Source: an uncultured Bacteroidales bacterium (GTDB taxonomy: Bacteria > Bacteroidota > Bacteroidia > Bacteroidales > P3). From it: DNA of 33,914 bases. Of this stretch, positions 25,633 to 33,674 are shown piece by piece (the stretch's first letter is position 1; each line of letters opens with the position of its first letter). The position numbers and the translations under genes are program-made. The notes beneath the pieces were generated by a model. It saw nothing but the letters and a program-made list of their open reading frames with translations. It had not been told where the DNA came from and ran no database searches. The stretch spans positions 1-33,914 of the forward strand of contig ONEY01000021.1 of the NCBI GenBank assembly GCA_900316965.1. The letters are read 5' to 3'.

Positions 25633-27639
25633 TTATTTCCTTTTCTGCTGCTGTTTCTGCATCTCTTCGCTCATACGCTGCATCTCCTCCAAACGCTGCT
25701 GGAATTTCGATTTCTTCTGAGGCTTGTTCTTCATCTGGCTTTCTGCCTTTGCCATACGGGCACGAACCTTGTCCTCTGTCATGATGGCACGAATACCAAA
25801 CATCTGCAGCATTGAGAGAAGCAAGTTGAAGAAATAATAAATGTTAAGAGCGGCCGACTGGCTGTTGAAGATGAAAAGCATCATGAACGGCATGAAATAC
25901 ATCATAAACTTCATACCCGGCATAGAAGCCTGTCCTTGCTGCTGCTTCATGGTATACACTGTGTAGAGGAACTGCATAGCGAACATCAGCAAACAGAAAA
26001 GACTTATGTGGTCGCCATAAAGGGGAATATTGAATGGCAGATTGAGTATCGAATCATAGCTCGACAAGTCGTCGCACCACAGGAAACCCTTCTGACGCAA
26101 CTCTATAGACGCAGGATAGAATCGGAACATAGCGTAAATGATGGGAAGCTGCAGCAACATAGGCAAACATCCTGCCATAGGATTGATACCTGCGCGACGC
26201 TGCAACTGCGACATTGCTTGCTGTTTCTGCATGGCCTGCTCCTGTTTGGGGAACTTTTTGTTGATAGCGTCCATCTCAGGTTTGAGATGACGCATGACTG
26301 CTCCAGTCTTATAACTGTTCCACGTAAGGGGCGAGATGACTATTTTGAGTAGTAGGGTGAGAATAATAATGATTATACCATAGTTCCAGCCAAAGTTCTC
26401 AAGGAAGTTGAAGACAGGAATAATGGCGAAGCGGCTTACCCATTGAGTCAGGAAGAAGCCCCATCCAAGAGGCAGTATGCGCTCAAAACCCCTATGCATG
26501 TCGCGAAGCTCGCGATATTTGTTGGGGCCAAAGTAGAAACCCATGTCCAGCGAGAAATTGTCGGCAGTGGCATCATAGTCAACGCCAAGAATACTCGACA
26601 TATCACATAGATAATTGTCATCCTTATTGCCACGATCGGTCGAGACACTTATCTCCTGTGCATTACGGAATCCATTCTCCGACATCAATATAGCGCAGAA
26701 AAACTGCTGCTTATATGCAACCCACTCAAGAGGTGTTGTAATCTGTTTGGTATCGTCACGACCGTCACGCAAATTGTCGGGATTGTCGTTTACATTCTTA
26801 TAATACAAAGAGGTATAGAATCGCTCACTGTCTTTATTGCGGTTGGCGTTGCGGCCCTTCTGACTTCTGTCGTACTGCTCCTGACGACGCAAACTATTGC
26901 TCCAGATGAAGTTCATATTTGGCGTCACATTCACATAATCCTTCAAATTATGGAAATTGATATCAAAGTCAACCTCATAGCTATCGTAACGGAAAGTATA
27001 TACATATTCGAGATACGAGTCTTTTTCAACAGGCAGCGAATCTGCCAGTTGTGCATAAGCGCGGAAACTAATCTCTACTGAGTCGCCTTCACCAAGTGTG
27101 TATTCTGTTTCCGAGTCGACTTTTTCGCCATTGCAATATACTGCGAATGGAATCAATCGAGTATAAACAGGATTGTAACGTGCGTCGGCAAAGTTAAGGT
27201 CCATATTGTTCACACCTGGAGTTATAATCTCCAAAGGCATGCTGTCGAAAGTGACATAATCACTTAAAACAACGTTCTGAACTGAAGCGCCTAACGAAGA
27301 AAGCTGAGTAGACATCAAGTTGTTCTTGATCGAAAGATTGATTCGGGGATTGCTTACATTTGAGGCAAATACGCCCATACCCTCTGTCATTTTCTGACGA
27401 TAAGCGATGCTGTCGACACTGGAACTATCAGTGATAGTAAGCTGAGCAAGAGAATCTTGCACATGCTGACGTTCGGCGTCAGCATTGGCTATCGAGTCGG
27501 CGCGCATCAGCTCTACCCTTCTAACAGAATCCTGACGCATGCGTTCGGCTATTTCTTCCTCGCTAGGCCGTATCCAAAACATGTAACCTACAAAAACTAA
27601 GAAAATCAGTACAAGTCCTATTATCGATTTTTTATCCAT
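25633..27639 (-). CDS. yidC: Membrane protein insertase YidC
   Basis: A 668-residue insertase that inserts and folds inner-membrane proteins, alone or with SecYEG. N-terminal TM (about 5-23), then a large periplasmic beta domain (about 60-390), then the conserved five-TM 60KD_IMP core beginning around YGIIIIILTLLLKIVISPLTW. It includes the hairpin NKKFPKQEQAMQKQQAMSQL and the motif GINPMAGCLPMLLQLPI. The hydrophilic groove Arg is not determined here. The long basic tail (KKSKFQQRLEEMQ...QKQQQKRK) is typical of Bacteroidota. It is the first gene of a minus-strand run; the minus strand carries TAAATTTG at 27711-27704 about 65 bp upstream. Confidence 0.97.
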   Translation of the reverse strand: MDKKSIIGLVLIFLVFVGYMFWIRPSEEEIAERMRQDSVRRVELMRADSIANADAERQHVQDSLAQLTITDSSSVDSIAYRQKMTEGMGVFASNVSNPRINLSIKNNLMSTQLSSLGASVQNVVLSDYVTFDSMPLEIITPGVNNMDLNFADARYNPVYTRLIPFAVYCNGEKVDSETEYTLGEGDSVEISFRAYAQLADSLPVEKDSYLEYVYTFRYDSYEVDFDINFHNLKDYVNVTPNMNFIWSNSLRRQEQYDRSQKGRNANRNKDSERFYTSLYYKNVNDNPDNLRDGRDDTKQITTPLEWVAYKQQFFCAILMSENGFRNAQEISVSTDRGNKDDNYLCDMSSILGVDYDATADNFSLDMGFYFGPNKYRELRDMHRGFERILPLGWGFFLTQWVSRFAIIPVFNFLENFGWNYGIIIIILTLLLKIVISPLTWNSYKTGAVMRHLKPEMDAINKKFPKQEQAMQKQQAMSQLQRRAGINPMAGCLPMLLQLPIIYAMFRFYPASIELRQKGFLWCDDLSSYDSILNLPFNIPLYGDHISLFCLLMFAMQFLYTVYTMKQQQGQASMPGMKFMMYFMPFMMLFIFNSQSAALNIYYFFNLLLSMLQMFGIRAIMTEDKVRARMAKAESQMKNKPQKKSKFQQRLEEMQRMSEEMQKQQQKRK

Positions 27640-27703
27640 ATAACATTTATAATGTTGATGTTCTGTATTTTTATTTAAACTTTTTCCTTTAAGATTGAAA
27701 TTG

Positions 27704-27711
27704 CAAATTTA
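27704..27711 (-). promoter_or_regulatory. Possible -7 element for yidC
   Basis: The minus strand reads TAAATTTG, matching TAnnTTTG, 65 bp upstream of the yidC start. No TTG at the expected 19-21 bp spacing was found, so support is partial. Confidence 0.35.
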
Positions 27712-27781
27712 CAACTAATTTTCAATATACTCTGAAATTGAAATATTTTTTTCAAAAGAGCAACTTATGGGTATTTTTTGC

Positions 27782-27789
27782 TATTTTTG
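27782..27789 (+). promoter_or_regulatory. Possible -7 element for the 27811 lipoprotein gene
   Basis: The sequence TATTTTTG matches TAnnTTTG and lies 21 bp upstream of the ATG. No clear -33 TTTG is visible, so the assignment rests on the -7 match and position. Confidence 0.4.
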
Positions 27790-27810
27790 TAGAATATTTC
27801 TATATTCACA

Positions 27811-28278
27811 ATGAAAGCCAAGACATTTATTTACACTCTCACAATGACATTGTTATGCGTTTCTTGCAACAATGTGGCCATTGATAAAAGCGAAGAAGGT
27901 AATGATTCTATCGTCTTTTTCGACACTTCGACAATAGCCAACATCGACACAATGGAATTTATCCAAAACAACCAGCCAAACAGCATCGATTCTGTTGCAA
28001 CACCAAGCGACGCTCCTGCCAAGGTCAAGTCCAAACCCGCCACCAACAACAATGCAAAAAGCACTAAATCCTCAGGTCAACGCAACGGCTCAATATACAT
28101 ATCAACCTATGGCGCCAACGGCAAAGTTTGGGGCCATGTAACAATGAATGGCGACAAAGGTCGTGGCACTATTCACGATGACAACGAAAACACCTATTCT
28201 ATTACTGTCACTCGTCACGGCAACGAACTTTTCGGTCGCGACCAAAACGGACGTGAATATGTGTTCAAACTCCACTAA
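27811..28278 (+). CDS. Small lipoprotein of unknown function
   Basis: A 155-residue predicted lipoprotein: basic start, hydrophobic stretch and LLCVSC (Cys19), followed by an acidic, disordered region and a Thr/Lys/Ser/Pro-rich linker up to about residue 92. The last 65 residues form a compact Gly/Asn/Arg-rich domain with three beta-like strand pairs (SIYISTYGANGKVWGHVTMNG, RGTIHDDNENTYSITVTRHG). I do not recognise the family. It is divergent from yidC and followed by a short 6-bp hairpin (28282-28299) without a T tract. Confidence 0.75.
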   Translation: MKAKTFIYTLTMTLLCVSCNNVAIDKSEEGNDSIVFFDTSTIANIDTMEFIQNNQPNSIDSVATPSDAPAKVKSKPATNNNAKSTKSSGQRNGSIYISTYGANGKVWGHVTMNGDKGRGTIHDDNENTYSITVTRHGNELFGRDQNGREYVFKLH

Positions 28279-28344
28279 TACACACTGTTTCTGCAGTGTT
28301 GATAAATATTGATAACTATTGACCGGCTCTAAAACTATTATTAT

Positions 28345-28352
28345 TACTTTTG
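28345..28352 (+). promoter_or_regulatory. -7 promoter element for the transketolase N-half
   Basis: TACTTTTG matches the Bacteroides TAnnTTTG consensus 22 bp upstream of the start codon. A TTG at 28319-28321 is a possible -33 element, with a slightly long 23-bp spacer. Confidence 0.45.
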
Positions 28353-28374
28353 CAAAAAAATAAAGAACAAAGAT

Positions 28375-29226
28375 ATGAAATCAGTACAAGAACTTCAGAC
28401 AATTGCGCAACAAGTGCGCCGCGATATTTTAAGAATGACCACCGCCGCCAAGAGTGGACACCCGGGTGGCTCGTTAGGTACAACCGACTGGTTTGTCGCC
28501 ATGCAGTTTAACATCTTGAAGCAAGACCCCGCAGCCTTCACCATGGATGGCAAAGGGCAAGACATGCTCTTTGTGTCGCAAGGTCATATAACCCCTGTCA
28601 TTTACAGTACTATGGCTCGTCGTGGATTCTTCCCCGTCAGCGAACTTGCTTCGTTCCGCAAGTTCGGCACCCGCCTTCAAGGTCACCCGTCAACAGAGCA
28701 CGGCCTCCCCGGCATACGCATGGCTAGCGGTTCTCTTGGTCAAGGAATGTCGGTAGGCATAGGCGCCGCTCTCGGCAAAAAAGCCACCGGCGATGACAGC
28801 CTCGTCTTCACTATGCACGGCGATGGTGAGCTTCAGGAAGGTCAAATTTGGGAAGCCGCCATGTTCGCTGGCGCCAAAAAAATCGACAACCTCATCAGCA
28901 CAATCGACTACAACCATCAACAAATTGACGGTACCGTGGAACAGGTTATGGATCTTGGCAACCTGAAAGCAAAATTCGAATCATTCATGTGGACCGTGGT
29001 GGAAATCGAGAACGGCAACGACATGCAACAAGTTCTCGACGGCATGGCCAAAGCCAAATCGCTCACTGGTAAAGGCAAACCTGTATGCGTTATTTTGCAC
29101 ACCCAAATGGGCTATGGCATCGATTTCATGCAAAACACCAACAAGTACCACGGTGCTGTCCTCAATGACGAAGACTTGACTAAAGCGTTGGCTCAAATAG
29201 CCGAAACCGAACTCGGTGATTATTGA
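28375..29226 (+). CDS. Transketolase, N-terminal subunit (split)
   Basis: A 283-residue thiamine-diphosphate-binding half of transketolase, which moves two-carbon ketol units between sugar phosphates in the non-oxidative pentose-phosphate pathway. It carries the cofactor residues SGHPGGSLG (His29), SQGH, HGLPGIRMASGSLGQG and the metal-binding GDGELQEGQIWE (149-160) with the paired Asn180. It ends where the pyrimidine domain would begin in the single-chain enzyme, as in archaeal and some bacterial two-gene enzymes. The partner half is encoded at 31523, with three other genes between. A TAnnTTTG promoter element precedes it. Confidence 0.95.
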   Translation: MKSVQELQTIAQQVRRDILRMTTAAKSGHPGGSLGTTDWFVAMQFNILKQDPAAFTMDGKGQDMLFVSQGHITPVIYSTMARRGFFPVSELASFRKFGTRLQGHPSTEHGLPGIRMASGSLGQGMSVGIGAALGKKATGDDSLVFTMHGDGELQEGQIWEAAMFAGAKKIDNLISTIDYNHQQIDGTVEQVMDLGNLKAKFESFMWTVVEIENGNDMQQVLDGMAKAKSLTGKGKPVCVILHTQMGYGIDFMQNTNKYHGAVLNDEDLTKALAQIAETELGDY

Positions 29227-29298
29227 TTGGATCGGTGAACGTTAACCATTGTCTTTCACCAGTCCTTCAATGGGCCTATTCACCAACCATTACAACAA

Positions 29299-30690
29299 TT
29301 GAAAAAAATCATCCTCTATACAATATTGGCACTCAGTGTCTTTTCAGCGATGGCACAAAACAATACCGTCTCTGAAAAGACTCGTGTGCTAATTATTCTC
29401 GACTGCTCTCACAGCATGTGGGACCGCTGGCAAAGTGACTCTAAAATAAAAGTCACCCAAAAGGTGCTGCTGAAATTCATGGACAGCATAGCCACTCAAA
29501 AAGGTATCGACGTGGCTCTTCGTGTCTTTGGTCATCTTAACAAGAACTCCTACGGCACGCGTCTCGAAGTACCTTTCGAGCCCAACAACAACTACAAGAT
29601 TCAAAGCAAAATTAAAACCCTCGTCCCAAATGGCGACTGCACAGCGGCATCAGCATTAAGCAGTTCTCTCAACGATTTCCCCACTGTAAGCGCCGACGAC
29701 CGCAACGGCACTCAGGCGCGAAATATCATCCTGATTATCACCGACGGCATGGACGACTGTGACGGCAACATCTGCAACGTGGCCCGCCAAGTACAGATGA
29801 GTGGCGTCATCGTACAAACGTTCATTCTGGGTATAGGCAACAAGGAGGACTTCCAGCATAGTCTCGATTGTGCCGGCAAATTCACTTACGTCCCCAATGA
29901 GGAACACTACACAGAAATGCTCTATGACATTTTCCGCATTTCCGAAGAGGAGGCTCGCGTGGTGGTCAGCGTTAACGACGAAACCGATCATCTACTGGAA
30001 GCAACTCTGCCTTTGGCTCTTTACGACAGCCAGACCGGGGTGGTGAAATATACTACTCTCTACAGTATCGATAGCCGCTACACTCCCGACACTTTGATTG
30101 TCGACCCTCTTGTAACCTACGATGTAACTCTATTCACTACTCCCCCTATAAATCTAAAAAACAAACAGTTTAAACCTGGTCGTGTCAACAGACTCAATTT
30201 CACCGTAGAACAAGGCTCATTGAGGCTTCGTTCTGATGGCCAGCGCACAAACTACCCCGTACCACAATACCCTGTTCTCATCTACCAACACGGCAGCAAC
30301 ACCATATTGGGTAGCCAACTTTTGGGAGAAACTCGCAATTACCTGACAGGCAACTATGACATCGAGGTTCTCTCCTCACCTACTCTGCGTCTTGAGAATG
30401 TAGCCATTATCAGCTCTACAGCCACCGACCTCACAATTCCCACCCCCGGAGTAGCGAACATCAACAAACCTAAAGTTATCTCATCAGGCAGCATCTTCGA
30501 GCTCAAGGACGGCGTCCTGAATTACATCTGCGACCTCGATCCCAACAAAATAAACGAGCGCATCCTGCTTATGCCTGGCGAATACCAACTTGTTCTCAAA
30601 CCCCAGAACAGCATCGAATACAAAAAGGTAAAAACAATACGTTTTCTGATTGGCGCTGGACGCACCACGGTTATAAACCTTTCTCATTAA
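29299..30690 (+). CDS. Secreted von Willebrand factor A domain protein
   Basis: A 463-residue exported protein. No ATG fits; the TTG at 29299 gives an exact signal peptide (MKKIILYTILALSVFSAMAQ), so I take TTG as the start. The VWA domain spans about 25-215 with a full MIDAS: DCSHS (Asp35, Ser37, Ser39), a Thr near 115, and ITDGMDD (Asp149). The remaining ~245 residues look like beta-sandwich modules with no recognised family. VWA proteins bind ligands or partners through the metal. It sits 72 bp after the transketolase N-half and 10 bp before the next small gene, so co-transcription is likely; the link to sugar metabolism is unclear. Confidence 0.9.
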   Translation: MKKIILYTILALSVFSAMAQNNTVSEKTRVLIILDCSHSMWDRWQSDSKIKVTQKVLLKFMDSIATQKGIDVALRVFGHLNKNSYGTRLEVPFEPNNNYKIQSKIKTLVPNGDCTAASALSSSLNDFPTVSADDRNGTQARNIILIITDGMDDCDGNICNVARQVQMSGVIVQTFILGIGNKEDFQHSLDCAGKFTYVPNEEHYTEMLYDIFRISEEEARVVVSVNDETDHLLEATLPLALYDSQTGVVKYTTLYSIDSRYTPDTLIVDPLVTYDVTLFTTPPINLKNKQFKPGRVNRLNFTVEQGSLRLRSDGQRTNYPVPQYPVLIYQHGSNTILGSQLLGETRNYLTGNYDIEVLSSPTLRLENVAIISSTATDLTIPTPGVANINKPKVISSGSIFELKDGVLNYICDLDPNKINERILLMPGEYQLVLKPQNSIEYKKVKTIRFLIGAGRTTVINLSH

Positions 30691-30700
30691 TAAAATAAAC

Positions 30701-30913
30701 ATGTTAAAACGTGACCCCATAGAAAACACACCGGAATTTAAAGCTGTTATCGACGCTGTTGAAGCCGAATTGGATGAAATGCTGAAAGATTTTCCCAAAG
30801 GTATGGGCTTTTGTCACCACTACTGGCATTGCAAACGTGAACTATTGAAAGAAAAATATGGTATTGAGTGGCGCAGTCCTTCCATGATGAATCCAGGAAC
30901 GATGTTCGATTGA
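30701..30913 (+). CDS. Small conserved-looking cytoplasmic protein (70 residues)
   Basis: A 70-residue protein without signal or TM segments. It has an amphipathic helix (residues about 10-30), then a Cys/His-rich core GFCHHYWHCKRELLKEKYGI and a C-terminal WRSPSMMNPGTMFD. The HH, H and two Cys residues could bind a metal, but only the spacing suggests it. Codon use is regular and the gap to the VWA stop is 10 bp, so it is probably a real gene of the same transcript. I do not recognise a named family. Confidence 0.7.
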   Translation: MLKRDPIENTPEFKAVIDAVEAELDEMLKDFPKGMGFCHHYWHCKRELLKEKYGIEWRSPSMMNPGTMFD

Positions 30914-30988
30914 TAGTATACAATAATGTATGTAAAAAACGGTTGCTATTTGTTACTTATATTTTGAATCCGTATTTATCATTGACCA

Positions 30989-31510
30989 ATGGAAACCGCC
31001 CGTTTGTTACTAAGACCATGGAGAGATGATGACGCCGAAGCCCTTTTCAAGTACGCCTCCGACCCTGAACTGGGACCTCTGGCGGGATGGCCGCCACACA
31101 AAAGCGTTGACGAGAGCCGCGAGGTTATACGAACCATCTTCAGCAAAAAGGGAATGTGGGCCGTGGTGTGGAAAGCTACCGGCGAACCTATAGGATGCGT
31201 CGGTTACCTGTCGGCATCGGATTCAAATCTTGCAATCGAAGCCTACACCGCAGAAGTGGGTTACTGGATTGCCCGTCCCTTTTGGGGCAAAGGCATCTGC
31301 ACTGAAGCGTTGCGTTTGGTTATCAACCACTGCTTCAAAGAGAAAGGTTTTGCAACACTATGGGGGTGCTATTTCCCCGACAATCCCGCCTCGGGACGCG
31401 TGATGGAGAAATGCGGCTTTGAATTTACTGGCAAAGAGGTGCTCTGCCCCAACCTGAAAGTTGGTGCCGAAAGACCGGTAAAGGTAATGAAAATGAATAA
31501 AACAAAATAA
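30989..31510 (+). CDS. GNAT-family N-acetyltransferase
   Basis: A 173-residue acetyl-CoA-dependent transferase of the RimJ/RimL type. It starts with ETARLLLRPWRDDDAEALF, carries the acetyl-CoA loop in EVGYWIARPFWGKGICTEAL, and ends with the conserved NPASGRVMEKCGFEFTGK. The target (protein N-terminus, small amine or other) cannot be told. It lies 12 bp upstream of the transketolase C-half and 75 bp after the small protein gene. Confidence 0.93.
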   Translation: METARLLLRPWRDDDAEALFKYASDPELGPLAGWPPHKSVDESREVIRTIFSKKGMWAVVWKATGEPIGCVGYLSASDSNLAIEAYTAEVGYWIARPFWGKGICTEALRLVINHCFKEKGFATLWGCYFPDNPASGRVMEKCGFEFTGKEVLCPNLKVGAERPVKVMKMNKTK

Positions 31511-31522
31511 AACAATAATATT

Positions 31523-32737
31523 ATGACCCACTACGAAAAAATATCAAGCAAAGAACTGCGTGCCGGTATGGGCGAAGGCCTTGTCGAGGCTGGCCGCATG
31601 AACGAGAATGTAGTCGCCCTGAGCGCCGACGTTAAAGGAAGCGTCAAGATGGACGGCTTCGCCAAAGAATTCCCCGAGCGCTTCATCCAGTGCGGCATCG
31701 CCGAGGCCAACATGGTCGGCATTGCAGCTGGTCTTAGCCTCTGTGGCAAGGTGCCATTCATCGGTGGTTTCGCCGAGTTCGTCACCGGCCGCGTCTACGA
31801 CCAGATCCGCCAGGTAGTGTGCTACTCGAACAAGAACGTCAAGATCTGCGGCTCGCACGCCGGCATATCCCTCGGCGAGGACGGCGCCACGCACCAGACG
31901 ATGGAGGACATCGCCCTGATGAAGGTTCTGCCCAACATGACCGTACTTGTACCCGCCGACTTCAACCAAGCAAAAGCCGCAACAATTGCAGCTGCTGAGC
32001 ATGTAGGTCCCGTCTATCTGCGCCTTGGACGCTCAAAGATGCCCTGCTTCCTTCCCGAGAACCAAAAGTTCGAAATCGGCAAAGCCCAACTGCTTAGCAA
32101 AGGTAAGGACGTGACCCTCTTCGCCTGCGGCCACCTCGTGTGGGAAGCCCTGCAGGCCGCCGAGATGCTCGAGAAAGTCGGCATCAGCTGCGAAGTCATC
32201 AACATCCACACCATCAAGCCGCTCGACGTGGAGGCCATCGTGGCCAGCGCCAAGAAAACCGGTGCAGTCGTCACCTGCGAGGAGCACCTCTTCAACGGCG
32301 GCCTCGGCGACAGCGTGGCACAGACCCTCGCCCTCCGCTGCCCTACGCCGATGGAGTATGTGGCCGTGGACGACAAGTTCGGCGAGAGCGGCACCCCCGA
32401 CGAGATGCTCACCAACTACCACCTCCGCGCCGCCGACATCATGGCCAAGGTCTATGCCGTCTTGCAGCGCAAGCCCGGCGCCCCCAAACAGCGCTACTGC
32501 CAGAGCTGCGGCATGCCCCTCACCGACGAGGTCACGAGCGACAATCCCGACTACTGCAAGTACTGCTTCGCCGATGGCCACTTCACGCAGGACTGCACCA
32601 TGGAGCAGATGATAGACTTCTGTGTCCAGTTTGTCGACCAGTTTAACCAGAATACCGGCCAGCACCTCACCGCCGATGAATACCGCGAGCAGCTCCGCCA
32701 GTACTTCCCCCAGCTCAAACGCTGGCAAAAAGAATAG
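31523..32737 (+). CDS. Transketolase C-terminal subunit fused to a zinc ribbon
   Basis: A 404-residue protein. Residues 1 to about 316 are a complete transketolase pyrimidine-binding plus C-terminal domain: GIAEANM with Glu61 (the ThDP-activating residue), GFAEFVTGRVYDQIR, SHAGISLGEDG, and the closing GESGTPDEMLTNYHLRAADI. At about residue 318 the chain continues in frame into RYCQSCGMPLTDEV...DYCKYCF (Cys326, Cys329, Cys345, Cys348) and TQDCTMEQMIDFC, a zf-ribbon_2-type zinc-ribbon domain normally seen as a small separate protein. The fusion junction is near 32470. It should pair with the N-half at 28375. The following WG gene starts 3 bp after its stop. Confidence 0.93.
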   Translation: MTHYEKISSKELRAGMGEGLVEAGRMNENVVALSADVKGSVKMDGFAKEFPERFIQCGIAEANMVGIAAGLSLCGKVPFIGGFAEFVTGRVYDQIRQVVCYSNKNVKICGSHAGISLGEDGATHQTMEDIALMKVLPNMTVLVPADFNQAKAATIAAAEHVGPVYLRLGRSKMPCFLPENQKFEIGKAQLLSKGKDVTLFACGHLVWEALQAAEMLEKVGISCEVINIHTIKPLDVEAIVASAKKTGAVVTCEEHLFNGGLGDSVAQTLALRCPTPMEYVAVDDKFGESGTPDEMLTNYHLRAADIMAKVYAVLQRKPGAPKQRYCQSCGMPLTDEVTSDNPDYCKYCFADGHFTQDCTMEQMIDFCVQFVDQFNQNTGQHLTADEYREQLRQYFPQLKRWQKE

Positions 32738-32740
32738 CCT

Positions 32741-33664
32741 ATGAAGAACAGTTTGGCAGGATCCTCCTGGCTCTTCTCTGACGGGCTTGCGGCGGTGTTG
32801 ATAAAGAACAAATGGGGATACATCGACCGGCAAGGACATGTCGCCATCGCGCCGCAGTACACCGCGGCATCCGGCTTCTCTGAGGGGCTGGCGGCCGTCG
32901 AGGTCAACAATAAGTACGGCTTCATCGACCGCTACGGCAAGATGGTGATCAAGCCGCAGTACGACTTCGCCCTTGCCTTCACCGAGGGAGTGGCAGCATG
33001 CTCTATCGGCGACGGCTTCCATATCATAGACAGAAACGGCAGAGTCCTCGCCGAACTCGGCGAGGACTGTACCGACGTGGAGAACTTCTCCTGCGGGTTG
33101 GCGGCCGCTGAATTCTTCGTCGGAGATGGCGATTGGCGATACGGGGCTATCGACAAGACCGGTAAGATGGTGATAAAGCCAAAGTTCAGCTTTGCCTACA
33201 CCTTTGAGGAAGACCTTATGCCTGTCGTCGTCAACGACGGAGACAAGTGCGGGTTTGTCAACAAGGAAGGCAAATGTGTCATAGCACCCGAATTCGACGA
33301 GACCGAGTCCTTCTCCGAAGGACTGGCACCAGCGCTGAAGGACGGCAAGTGGCGCTTCATCGACCACGAAGGCCACGACGTGGTGATGCTCTGCGAGAGA
33401 TTCGACCATGTCGACACCCTCATTGAGGGGCGCTCCATCGTCAAGATTGGCGACAAAAGCGGTGCCATCGACAAGGCAGGCAACCTCATTATCGATGTTC
33501 GTTTCGACAATCTGCACTCCTTCTCCGAAGGTCTTGCCTACGCCCGTATTGGCGACACGCACGGCTTCATCAACCCCTCCGGCATCTTCGAGATACAGAA
33601 GCCCGTGACCAAGGCGACCCTGATTGACAAACTGATGAAACGGGGCGACTGGCTTCGTTGGTAG
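32741..33664 (+). CDS. WG-repeat protein
   Basis: A 307-residue protein built from about eight WG/beta repeats, each with a core such as KWGYIDRQG, KYGFIDRYG, RYGAIDKTG, KCGFVNKEG and KWRFIDHEG, followed by V-I-K/A-P and an F-x-E-G-L-A turn. Such repeats form beta-rich domains of unclear binding role. No signal peptide is visible, so it is likely cytoplasmic. It starts 3 bp after the transketolase/zinc-ribbon gene and shares its high GC content. Confidence 0.92.
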   Translation: MKNSLAGSSWLFSDGLAAVLIKNKWGYIDRQGHVAIAPQYTAASGFSEGLAAVEVNNKYGFIDRYGKMVIKPQYDFALAFTEGVAACSIGDGFHIIDRNGRVLAELGEDCTDVENFSCGLAAAEFFVGDGDWRYGAIDKTGKMVIKPKFSFAYTFEEDLMPVVVNDGDKCGFVNKEGKCVIAPEFDETESFSEGLAPALKDGKWRFIDHEGHDVVMLCERFDHVDTLIEGRSIVKIGDKSGAIDKAGNLIIDVRFDNLHSFSEGLAYARIGDTHGFINPSGIFEIQKPVTKATLIDKLMKRGDWLRW

Positions 33665-33674
33665 AGCACGAGAA

